This document shows positions 40,340-48,128 of a stretch of DNA of 64,000 nucleotides, piece by piece. The notes beneath the pieces were generated by a model. The model had not been told where the DNA came from and did no database searches. It was given only the letters and a program-made list of their open reading frames with translations. Numbering within the stretch: the stretch's first letter is position 1; the number at the start of each line of letters is the position of its first letter. Position numbers and translations under genes: made by a program. The DNA comes from JAVBRU01 sp031547595 (GTDB taxonomy: Bacteria; Bacillota; Clostridia; Christensenellales; Aristaeellaceae), in assembly GCA_031547595.1 (NCBI GenBank), contig JAVBRU010000017.1:1-64000 (forward strand), written 5' to 3'.

Positions 40340-41885
40340 GTTTTTGGGTTTTGTGCTGGGCGTAGTCGTCCTGTTTTACAGCATGCCTGTAAAGCTGCGC
40401 TGGGTGGTGCTGCTGCTGGCCAGCCTAGGCTTTTACGCCGTGGCAGGCTGGCAAAGCATGGCGTATTTGCTGAGCGTAACGGCCATCACTTACTTGGCTG
40501 CACGTCTGATGGAAAAGCTGCGGGGCAATGAAACAGATGCACTGAGCGCGGAAGACAAAGCGGCAGCAAACCGCGCGGCAAAGCAGCGCAAGGCTGTTTT
40601 GCTTCTAGCGCTGGTTTTAGCGCTGGGTGCGCTTTTGTTTATCAAGTATTTTGATGTGGCGAAGGACGGCCTGAACAGCCTGTTTTCGCTGGCCGGGTGG
40701 CACCTTACAATCCCATCGTTTGCCATTCTCGTGCCGCTAGGATTATCGTACTTTACATTCCAGAGCGTAGGGTATATCATCGATGTATATCGCGGCAAGT
40801 ATGCGCCGCAAAAGAACCCGCTCAAATACCTGTTGTTCGTCTCTTTCTTTCCGCAAATCGCGCAGGGGCCGATTTCGCCATATCCGCAGCTTGCGCCGCA
40901 GCTATATGCACCCAGGCGTTTCTCACCGGAAACATTTGTATCCGGCTTTCAGTTGGCTTTATGGGGCTATTTTAAGAAATTGGTGCTGGCCGACCGCCTG
41001 GCACCTGTCACATTCCGCGTAGCAGGCGGCGGGGCGCAGCCCGGCTGGCTGATCCTGTTTGGTGTCGTATTATACGCAATTCGTCTGTATGCGGACTTCT
41101 CCGGCGGTATGGACATCATCCGGGGCGTGGCTCGGATGCTGGGCGTGGATATGGTGGAGAACTTCAAGCGCCCGTTCTTCTCGCTTTCTGTTGCAGAATA
41201 CTGGCGCAGGTGGCATATCTCGCTGGGTGTGTGGTTCCGCTCCTATGTGTTTTATCCTTTGTGCACCTCGCATTTTGGTGTGGCCTGCGGCAAACTTGGC
41301 AAGAAGCTGTTTGGTAAAAAAGTGGGGCGCGTACTGCCGGGTGTGATTGCAACCATTGTGATCTTTCTTTTCATTGGAATCTGGCACATGGCAAACTGGA
41401 ATGCGGTATTGTATGGAACATACTTTGGTCTGCTATTGGGCGCTGCGCTGCTGCTGGAGCCAACCTTCAAAACCTGGAAACGCAGGCTGCACATCCAAGA
41501 GCAATCAGCCTGGTGGAAAGCAGTTAGCTCAATCCGTACTTTGGTATGTATTTTGATTGCGCAGTACTTTGCGTTCACCTATCATCCGCAGACCTCGTTT
41601 GAATTGCTGCGGGGCACATTTGCAAACTGGAGCTTTGCAGGGTTTTCGGGGCAAATGACAGCGCTGATGCCAGCGTTGGAATGGGCCATTGCGGGCGCGG
41701 CCTTTGCGGTGCTGTTGCTGGTGGATATTCTGTGCGAACGGGGCATTGATGTGTGTGGCAAGCTGGCGCGTGGCGTGTTCATTGTGCGCTGGGTGGTGCT
41801 GATTGCGTTAATTCTGGCTATTGTGATATTCGGCTGCTATGGAGAGGGCTTTGACAGCGCAGCTTTCCTGTATACGCAGTTTTAG
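40320..41885 (+). CDS. MBOAT O-acyltransferase (DltB-like)
   Basis: This ~521-aa polytopic membrane protein of the DltB/AlgI/PatA family passes an activated acyl group from the carrier across the membrane. Key sequence is FFPQIAQGPISPY (~180), the active-site His in FIGIWHMANWNAVLYGTY (~356) and SVAEYWRRWHISLGVWFRSYV (~300). The C terminus is FLYTQF, matching the FxYxxF tail of DltX. The start is a GTG at 40320 with GGAGG upstream, overlapping the adenylation gene by 20 nt. No separate dltX-like gene was found. The final acceptor polymer is unknown. Confidence 0.9.
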   Translation: MSILSFEFLGFVLGVVVLFYSMPVKLRWVVLLLASLGFYAVAGWQSMAYLLSVTAITYLAARLMEKLRGNETDALSAEDKAAANRAAKQRKAVLLLALVLALGALLFIKYFDVAKDGLNSLFSLAGWHLTIPSFAILVPLGLSYFTFQSVGYIIDVYRGKYAPQKNPLKYLLFVSFFPQIAQGPISPYPQLAPQLYAPRRFSPETFVSGFQLALWGYFKKLVLADRLAPVTFRVAGGGAQPGWLILFGVVLYAIRLYADFSGGMDIIRGVARMLGVDMVENFKRPFFSLSVAEYWRRWHISLGVWFRSYVFYPLCTSHFGVACGKLGKKLFGKKVGRVLPGVIATIVIFLFIGIWHMANWNAVLYGTYFGLLLGAALLLEPTFKTWKRRLHIQEQSAWWKAVSSIRTLVCILIAQYFAFTYHPQTSFELLRGTFANWSFAGFSGQMTALMPALEWAIAGAAFAVLLLVDILCERGIDVCGKLARGVFIVRWVVLIALILAIVIFGCYGEGFDSAAFLYTQF

Positions 41886-41897
41886 GAGGGGGCTTCT

Positions 41898-42971
41898 TTG
41901 TTGCCTGAAAGTATTCAGACTAAGCCCGAAAAGAAAAGCCGGGATATCGTGTGCTTCTGGCTGCGTTTGATCGCCTTTGCGCTGCTGGTGTTTGCGGTAT
42001 TGGCCTATGCGAGCTTTGTACTGACGCCCAAGTACGACTATGGCATTTGCAGCATTGTGAACCTTTACCAGCAAAAAGAAAACAGCATTGATGTGCTGGT
42101 GCTGGGCACCAGCCTGGCCTATGCGGGGGTGAATACCAATATTTTGTGGCAGGAATACGGCCTTGCCACCTACAACCTATGCAATGCGGAACAGCCATTT
42201 TGGATCAGTTATTACTATTTAGAAGAAGCACTTAAAACCCAAATGCCAAGGCTTATTTTGCTGGACGCCAAAGCCTCTATTTACGAGAAAGACTATTTGA
42301 AGCCTGCCCGCACGATTTTGTGCACCTACGGCATCCGCGCACCCGTCACGCGGCTGAAGGCCATTGCTGCCAGTGTGGAAAAGCAAGAGGTTCTCGGCTT
42401 TTATCTCGCTTTTCCTAAGCTGCACAACAACTATTCTGAGATGAACTGGGATGCTTTTCAGCTGTTTCCCGATAACGGCGGGCGCGGGCCGACATGGAAG
42501 GGCTTTATCGAAGTAGATCAATTTGAAAAGCACGAGCGTCCGAGCCTCGTATGGACAGACATCAAGCGCCCCTTGAATGCCAAGCAGCAGGAGTATTTCG
42601 AAAAAATCCTGCAATTGACGCAGCAAAAAGGCATTCCTGTACTGTTGGTTGGGTTCCCCAACCCGGATTACGCGAATGACCACATGTTCTATAACAGCCT
42701 GTGGAGCGTTGCCGCGCAGTATGGCGTGAGCGGCATCAACTACAACAACCCCAATTTGCGCTTTGGGCTGCGCTATTCGTCGGATTTTGCGGATTGGCAG
42801 CACCTCAATATCAAAGGCAGTGTCACATTCAGCCGCCGGCTCGGCGAGGATATACGCACCTGCTTTGATGTGCCGGACCGCCGCGGAGATCCGGAGTATG
42901 CATCTTACGACCTTTGCGCGGCGGATTGGTATGCCAAGTATACGCCGTTTGTTTCCCTACCGCCCCAGTGA
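41898..42971 (+). CDS. DltD-like SGNH-type membrane-anchored acyl transferase
   Basis: This 357-aa protein has one N-terminal membrane anchor (LIAFALLVFAVLAYASFVL) and an extracytoplasmic SGNH/GDSL-like domain. Block I is VLVLGTSLAYAGVNTN (candidate Ser, ~74). The C-terminal catalytic Asp/His candidates are in SDFADWQHLNIKGSVTFS (~290). The order MBOAT then SGNH protein mirrors dltB-dltD, where DltD accepts the acyl group outside the cell. The start is a TTG at 41898 behind AGGAGGG. It could also act as an esterase; its place in the cluster favours transfer. Confidence 0.82.
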   Translation: MLPESIQTKPEKKSRDIVCFWLRLIAFALLVFAVLAYASFVLTPKYDYGICSIVNLYQQKENSIDVLVLGTSLAYAGVNTNILWQEYGLATYNLCNAEQPFWISYYYLEEALKTQMPRLILLDAKASIYEKDYLKPARTILCTYGIRAPVTRLKAIAASVEKQEVLGFYLAFPKLHNNYSEMNWDAFQLFPDNGGRGPTWKGFIEVDQFEKHERPSLVWTDIKRPLNAKQQEYFEKILQLTQQKGIPVLLVGFPNPDYANDHMFYNSLWSVAAQYGVSGINYNNPNLRFGLRYSSDFADWQHLNIKGSVTFSRRLGEDIRTCFDVPDRRGDPEYASYDLCAADWYAKYTPFVSLPPQ

Positions 42972-42986
42972 AAAGGAGGTTTTCCC

Positions 42987-44483
42987 ATGGTTCAAAATGT
43001 GCTTGAATACCTGGAAGCAACAGCATGCCGTGTGCCGGAGCGCACGGCGTATGCGGACGAGCGAAAGACAGTGACCTATGCGGAATTGTTGGACCAGGCA
43101 AAACGGGTTGGCAGCGCGGCAGCGCAGCTTGCAGCGCCCAAACAGCCTATTGCCGTGTTGATGGACACGCGGGACACCCGTTGTGTGATAGCGCTGCTGG
43201 GTGTGCTGTACGCGGGCTGCTTCTTTGTGCCGCTGGATGCCGATATGCCGGCTGAACGGCTTCAACTGATACTGGGCCAGCTAGAGCCGGCGCTTTTGCT
43301 GTGCGACGAAAAAGGCACGGCAGCAGTAAGCATGGCGCAGACAGACTATCCTGTATTGGACTATCAGAAGGCATCCGAAACAGCAGCAGACGATAACTTG
43401 CTGCAGCGTATCCGCGCGGGCGCAAGCATAGACGATGTGATGTCCATCATGTACACAAGCGGTTCCACGGGCATCCCCAAGGGCGTGATGCAAAGCCAGC
43501 GCAGCCATATTTACTATACCGAAGCCACCATCCTCAAATATAACTTTGCTGAAAATACCGTTTTTGGTAATCAATCGCCGTTCTTCTACGCCAACTCCAT
43601 CATCGATATCTATCCCCCCATTGCGCTTGGCGCAACAACCTATATCCTGCCCGCCAAGGCGCTCAGCTTCCCCAAGTATTTGATCGAACAACTGAACGAA
43701 TACCGCGTGGCAGAGCTGACCATGACGCCCTCCAGCTACGTGAAGGTGGCCAATGCGGGCGTGCTCAGTGAAGGCACACTGCCATATCTACAGTATATAA
43801 TCTTGTCAGGCGAGGCCGCGTCCTGGGCGACCCTCCGGCAATGGATGGCAGCAGCGCCCAATGCAGACGTGTGGAACTTCTATGGCAGCACAGAGGCGTA
43901 TTCCGTGGCAGTGCTGCGTATTGACCGGGAGTTTTCAGACGGGGATGTGATCCCGGTAGGTTTGCCGTATAAAGAAGTTGAAATTCTTTTCCTGGATGAT
44001 GAAGGAACGCCTGTTGCACCGGGCGAGCGTGGCGAAATGCTGATCCATAACCCCTGGCTGTCGGACGGGTATTATCGCGATGCGGCGCGTACGGACGGTG
44101 TATTTGTGCTGCATGATGGCAAACGATATTACCGCACGGGGGATTATGGGTTCCTCAACGATCAGGGGCAGCTGGTGGTGCTGGGGCGGCAGGACCAGCA
44201 GATCAAGCACATGGGCTACCGGATGGAACTGGGCGAGGTGGAATACGCGCTGCGCACATTGCCTGGCTGGCAGGATGGCTGCTGCCTGTTTAAAAAAGAC
44301 TCCGGTATGATTTACTGTTTCTGGACGGGTAATTTAAGCAAAGGGGATATCCTGGCAGGGTTGAAAAAGATACTGCCCAAGTATGCGCTGCCGGATGTTT
44401 TTATCAACCTTCCGCAGCTGCCCCATACTGCCACCATGAAGATTGACCGGCAAAAGCTGCGGGCGGACTTTATGCGTGATTGA
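42987..44483 (+). CDS. DltA-like adenylation enzyme, second copy, Asp-less pocket
   Basis: This 498-aa homologue of the first adenylation enzyme has A3 IMYTSGSTGIPKGVMQ (~153), A5 NFYGSTEAYSVA, A7 YYRTGDYGFLN, A8 GRQDQQIKHMGYRMELGEVE and C-terminal TATMKIDRQKL with the catalytic Lys. The pocket segment reads GNQSPFFYANSIIDIY, aligned without gaps to the first copy, so Ala (~201) replaces the Asp that binds an amino group. A substrate without an alpha-amino group (for example a hydroxy or other carboxylic acid) is therefore possible. It is last in the dlt-like set; no terminator was found before the next promoter. Confidence 0.86.
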   Translation: MVQNVLEYLEATACRVPERTAYADERKTVTYAELLDQAKRVGSAAAQLAAPKQPIAVLMDTRDTRCVIALLGVLYAGCFFVPLDADMPAERLQLILGQLEPALLLCDEKGTAAVSMAQTDYPVLDYQKASETAADDNLLQRIRAGASIDDVMSIMYTSGSTGIPKGVMQSQRSHIYYTEATILKYNFAENTVFGNQSPFFYANSIIDIYPPIALGATTYILPAKALSFPKYLIEQLNEYRVAELTMTPSSYVKVANAGVLSEGTLPYLQYIILSGEAASWATLRQWMAAAPNADVWNFYGSTEAYSVAVLRIDREFSDGDVIPVGLPYKEVEILFLDDEGTPVAPGERGEMLIHNPWLSDGYYRDAARTDGVFVLHDGKRYYRTGDYGFLNDQGQLVVLGRQDQQIKHMGYRMELGEVEYALRTLPGWQDGCCLFKKDSGMIYCFWTGNLSKGDILAGLKKILPKYALPDVFINLPQLPHTATMKIDRQKLRADFMRD

Positions 44484-44540
44484 GCGACGGCTGGTGCGCA
44501 GAGAACATGCTCCGCCTCCATTTATCTGGTTTTTAGGCTT

Positions 44541-44606
44541 GTGCTGAATATTCCAGCCGGGTGTGCTGGATATTCCATTGTTGTAAGGAAGGCATACTGA
44601 TATACT
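44541..44606 (+). promoter_or_regulatory. Promoter of GH3c with tandem activator repeats
   Basis: GTGCTGAATATTCCA (44541) and GTGCTGGATATTCCATTG (44563-44580) are direct repeats 22 bp apart. TATACT (44601-44606) follows after 20 nt. The layout matches the promoters before 29532 and 47206. Confidence 0.8.
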
Positions 44607-44664
44607 AACAGTAAATGGCTGATATGCGGTTCATACAGCCAATATAGAATAAGGAGAGGGTACT

Positions 44665-47028
44665 ATGAAGAAACTGTCCCTGCTCATGGCGCTTGTCATG
44701 CTGTTCAGCGTGCTTGGCATTTCCGCGTTTGCCGAAGCCGTCGAACCTGCCGGCCCCACTGAAGCCGAGATCCTTGCCTCGAATTGCGATTTCGCGATTA
44801 TCGAAGCAAACGGCGCTCAGCCCCGCTTAACCTACATCGAAGGTGTTACCACCATCTTGGAAGTAGATGGCCTGAAGTTCAAGGATTTGAACAGCAACGG
44901 CAAACTTGACGTGTACGAAGACTACCGCCAGGATGTTGAAGCACGTATTGCCGATCTGCTTGCTCAGATGACCATCGAAGAAGAAGTGGGTCTGTTGTTC
45001 TGCAACAACACCGCTTTGGAAGATGCACGCAGCCTGGTTTCAGAGTTTTATCTGACCTGCCAGCTGTTCAACCTGAACGGCACGCCCATCACCATCACCA
45101 ACACCCTGAACAACATGCAGGCAGCAGCCGAAGCAGAGCGTCTGGGCGTTCCCATGGTGTTCACCTCTGACCGCGAGTACAACTCCTTTGGCGGCTATAT
45201 CGACAAATCCCACGAAGGATTTGGCACCGCATATGATCCCGACTTGGCGTATGAGCTTGCTTCCTACTATGGCAAGGCAATGCGCGCCATCGGTATCCAT
45301 GTCACCTTCGAGCCCTACGCAAACGAAATTGGCGCACAGTACGGCGAAAATCCCGAGCTGATTGCCAAAGTTGTGCATGCGGAAATCCTGGGCCTGCAAG
45401 AAAACGGCCTGGCATCCTGCACCAAGCACTGGATCGGCCGCGGCGGCGATTCCAACTTCCAAAACGCCCGCAGCGTTGCTCAGAACTTCGACAACTGGAT
45501 GGTGGGCTGGGAAGCTGCACTGTCTGCCGGCTCTGAATGGGTCATGACCAACTGCGGCGCTACTGGCATCACCAACACCACCGACGTGAAGTGGGACAAG
45601 GTGACCATGAGCTACCTGCGCGACACCCTTGGCTTCCAGGGCATCGTTGTCACCGACTGGTGGCCGCTGGGCATGGGCTCCAAGATCACCGGTATCACCA
45701 ACGAAGGTGTTGACCTGAACGCAGCATCCCACGCTTGGCTGTACAACGATGCGCTCGCCAATGGCGTTGACATCTTTGGCACCAGCAGCATGGCCCACGG
45801 CACCGAAGTGAACAACTATTGGGCCAACTGGCCGGACGTCATCATCGAAGGCCTCTCCACTGGCGAAGTGGACAAAGCCAATGTGGACGGCGCTGCCACC
45901 CGTATCCTCCGCTTCAAATTCACCAAGGGTCTGTTCGAAAATCCCTACTGTGACGTGGCTGCCGCTGTTGAGCTGTGCGCCAGCGTTGAATGGGGCGCAA
46001 ACCCCACTGCGATCCACAGCAACGAGGATCTGCGTGCTGCCCGTAACCCCTACGAAGTTGAACTGACCGAAAAACTGCAAGCCAAGTCTGCAGTGCTGGT
46101 TAAGAACGACGGCAACCTCCTGCCCCTTGCCAATGGCATCAAAGTGTACATCGAAGCCAGCAACAAGGACGCAAAAGCCGGCTATGTCAAGTACATCGGC
46201 AACTTCGCAACCGTTGTTGAATCCATGGAAGAAGCAGATGTTGTGATTGGCGATTTCAGCACAATCAACGACGTTGCTGAGCTGTTCATTGATGACGCAC
46301 AGGATCTGGGCAAACCCATCGTGCTGACCCTGAACAACACCGATCCCACCCAGTATGCCATCGAAAGCGCTGATGCTCTGATGTATCTGAGCTATAACCA
46401 GGCTGCCGACCATGGCTCAACCGAAGCTGGCTTCATCACCACCACCGAACCCTGGATCTATGCTGACATTCTGTTTGGCGTCAAAGAACCCGGCGGCGTG
46501 ATCGTGAAAGAATTGGCTCGTAACTCCTTCGCTGATGCCGAGCAGTGGAAAGACCTTGCTGGTGATCAGGGCGCATCTCCCTATGTCCGTCTGATGATTC
46601 AGGCGACCATGGAAGATGACAAGCAATACCATGCGTCCCCCAACAACTGGGGCGATCCGCTGGTTCAGGCCTTCTATGGCATGAAGTATGGCCAGAACCC
46701 CGAGTTCGTGTACAGCTGCATGATCCTGCCCACCTCCATGCAGGAAGTGGAAGAGACCAACAGCTGGGGCTCTGTATCCAAGAGTGTGAAGAGCGTTGTG
46801 ACCGCCAAGGCAGGCGAGCCCTTCACCGTGTATGCCCTGCTTCGCAACAACGGCGCGGACGGCATCACCACCGCTCAGGTGTATGATGGCGACACGCTGG
46901 TTGCCGAGAAGATCTTCACCGTGTGCGGCGGCAGCTGGCGCGTTGTGGAAATCGAAGTCACCCTCGCGGCCGGTGAGCATACCCTCACCCTCGGCGGCGC
47001 GAGCGGCACCATCATCATCGCAGAATAA
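44665..47028 (+). CDS. Secreted GH3-like enzyme (GH3c)
   Basis: This 787-aa secreted protein has a signal peptide (MKKLSLLMALVMLFSVLGIS, cleaved near AFAEA) and the EF-hand-like FKDLNSNGKLDVYEDYR (~75). The GH3 N domain has GVPMVFTSDREYNSFGG, TKHWIGRGGDSNF in place of the KHF motif, and GIVVTDWWPLGMG with the nucleophile Asp. The C domain is diverged (DVVIGDFSTINDVAEL) with no recognisable acid/base Glu. A C-terminal beta-sandwich (residues ~690-787) resembles a fibronectin-III-like cap. Codon choice is strongly biased (CTG, GGC, AAC, GAA), suggesting high expression. It has its own regulated promoter and terminator. Confidence 0.85.
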   Translation: MKKLSLLMALVMLFSVLGISAFAEAVEPAGPTEAEILASNCDFAIIEANGAQPRLTYIEGVTTILEVDGLKFKDLNSNGKLDVYEDYRQDVEARIADLLAQMTIEEEVGLLFCNNTALEDARSLVSEFYLTCQLFNLNGTPITITNTLNNMQAAAEAERLGVPMVFTSDREYNSFGGYIDKSHEGFGTAYDPDLAYELASYYGKAMRAIGIHVTFEPYANEIGAQYGENPELIAKVVHAEILGLQENGLASCTKHWIGRGGDSNFQNARSVAQNFDNWMVGWEAALSAGSEWVMTNCGATGITNTTDVKWDKVTMSYLRDTLGFQGIVVTDWWPLGMGSKITGITNEGVDLNAASHAWLYNDALANGVDIFGTSSMAHGTEVNNYWANWPDVIIEGLSTGEVDKANVDGAATRILRFKFTKGLFENPYCDVAAAVELCASVEWGANPTAIHSNEDLRAARNPYEVELTEKLQAKSAVLVKNDGNLLPLANGIKVYIEASNKDAKAGYVKYIGNFATVVESMEEADVVIGDFSTINDVAELFIDDAQDLGKPIVLTLNNTDPTQYAIESADALMYLSYNQAADHGSTEAGFITTTEPWIYADILFGVKEPGGVIVKELARNSFADAEQWKDLAGDQGASPYVRLMIQATMEDDKQYHASPNNWGDPLVQAFYGMKYGQNPEFVYSCMILPTSMQEVEETNSWGSVSKSVKSVVTAKAGEPFTVYALLRNNGADGITTAQVYDGDTLVAEKIFTVCGGSWRVVEIEVTLAAGEHTLTLGGASGTIIIAE

Positions 47029-47046
47029 TCCATAGTCAAACCTCCT

Positions 47047-47077
47047 GGGGCTGTCGCTTATCGCGGCAGCCCCTTTT
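47047..47077 (+). terminator. Terminator after GH3c
   Basis: Stem GGGGCTG...CAGCCCC (47047-47053 with 47067-47073), extended by CGC/GCG inside, is followed by TTTTG. Confidence 0.8.
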
Positions 47078-47084
47078 GTCCGTA

Positions 47085-47150
47085 GGGCTGAAATTTACAA
47101 GTGACTGTGCTGGATATTCCATTGAACGGGAGATATAATCCGTATATAAT
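47085..47150 (+). promoter_or_regulatory. Promoter of the CBM9-like/beta-helix genes with activator repeats
   Basis: GTGCTGGATATTCCATTG is at 47107-47124. A degenerate copy (GGGCTGAAATTTACA, 10 of 15 matches) lies exactly 22 bp upstream at 47085. TATAAT (47145-47150) lies 20 nt downstream; a second TATAAT at 47134 is too close to the repeat. Confidence 0.75.
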
Positions 47151-47205
47151 GGTATCAGGTAGGGAGAGGCATTCTCCCAGGATTCTATGTAAAGGAGCAC
47201 TTTGT

Positions 47206-47991
47206 ATGAAAAAAAGACCGATTCGCATCTTGCTTGGGACACTCTTGATGGTGTGCCTCCTTCTTACAAACCTCTCCGCCTTTGCAGAACAGCCGCAAGC
47301 AACGGCTTATCGTGCAGAAAACGTTGTGCTGGACGGCAATCTGGATGAATGGAACCTTTCTTCGCCCATCGTGATGGATGATATCACCCAGCTGGTGCGC
47401 GACGGCCACTTCTGGAATGGCCCGGATGATCTGAGCGCCAAGGTCTATATCGCATGGGACGAAACCTATCTGTACATCGCTGCCGATGTGACGGAGGATT
47501 CTGTGTTTGGCGCGATTGAGACACTGCCACTGGATGGCGAAGACAACTTTGAGATTTACATTTCCACCAATCCTGCGGATGATCCCCTGCGCACCGAGTA
47601 TGCCGCAAATGATTTCAAGGTGTTCCTGATCATGGACGGCGAATACTGGGATACGGCCATTGATCGCAGCATGGTGCCCAAGGACAACCGCCAGCGCTTC
47701 ATCAGCAAGGGCATGGATGGCGGCGAAAATGTGCTGGATGGCTATGAATGCTTTGCGCAGCGCACCACCATGGGCTTCATCTTCGAGTGCAAGATTCCCT
47801 GGACGTGCTTCAGCAACGAAAAAATTGCTGTATACACCCCCGTCAGCGGTGATACCATCAACTTCAACTTTTTGATCACCGATATTTCTTACCCCTGCCC
47901 CGGCACGGAGTTTGTGCCCCAGATCGCTTGGACGGGCGACCTGAACATCAACACCAACCCCAGCCTGTGGGGACGGCTGACCTTCGAGTAA
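47206..47991 (+). CDS. Secreted CBM9-like carbohydrate-binding protein, paralogue
   Basis: This 261-aa exported protein is a paralogue of the one at 29532. It has a signal peptide (to ~AFAEQ, residue 25), then VVLDGNLDEWNLSSPIV, YIAWDETYLYIAADVTED, RTEYAANDFKVFLIMD, GYECFAQRTTMGFIFECKIPW and NPSLWGRLTF. It is a free-standing carbohydrate-binding domain. AAAGGAG precedes the ATG at 47206. It shares the promoter motif with the GH3 operon, so the two proteins are probably made together. A weak hairpin (48017-48036) separates it from the beta-helix gene. Confidence 0.8.
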   Translation: MKKRPIRILLGTLLMVCLLLTNLSAFAEQPQATAYRAENVVLDGNLDEWNLSSPIVMDDITQLVRDGHFWNGPDDLSAKVYIAWDETYLYIAADVTEDSVFGAIETLPLDGEDNFEIYISTNPADDPLRTEYAANDFKVFLIMDGEYWDTAIDRSMVPKDNRQRFISKGMDGGENVLDGYECFAQRTTMGFIFECKIPWTCFSNEKIAVYTPVSGDTINFNFLITDISYPCPGTEFVPQIAWTGDLNINTNPSLWGRLTFE

Positions 47992-48128
47992 ACGAGCCTC
48001 CTTGGCCCGGCAAAGCCTGCCCTCCTCCTAGGGCAGAAGGCATGGTGCGCGAGATACGCCGCGCCCCCTGCTGCTTTGCTGGGCTTTTTCATCTTCAAAT
48101 TGACAATATCGAGAGGAAGTAGTCTGTC

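Noticed and set aside
45040..46413. 457-codon minus-strand open frame opposite GH3c
   Set aside because: It is a shadow frame produced by the strong codon bias of the plus-strand gene.
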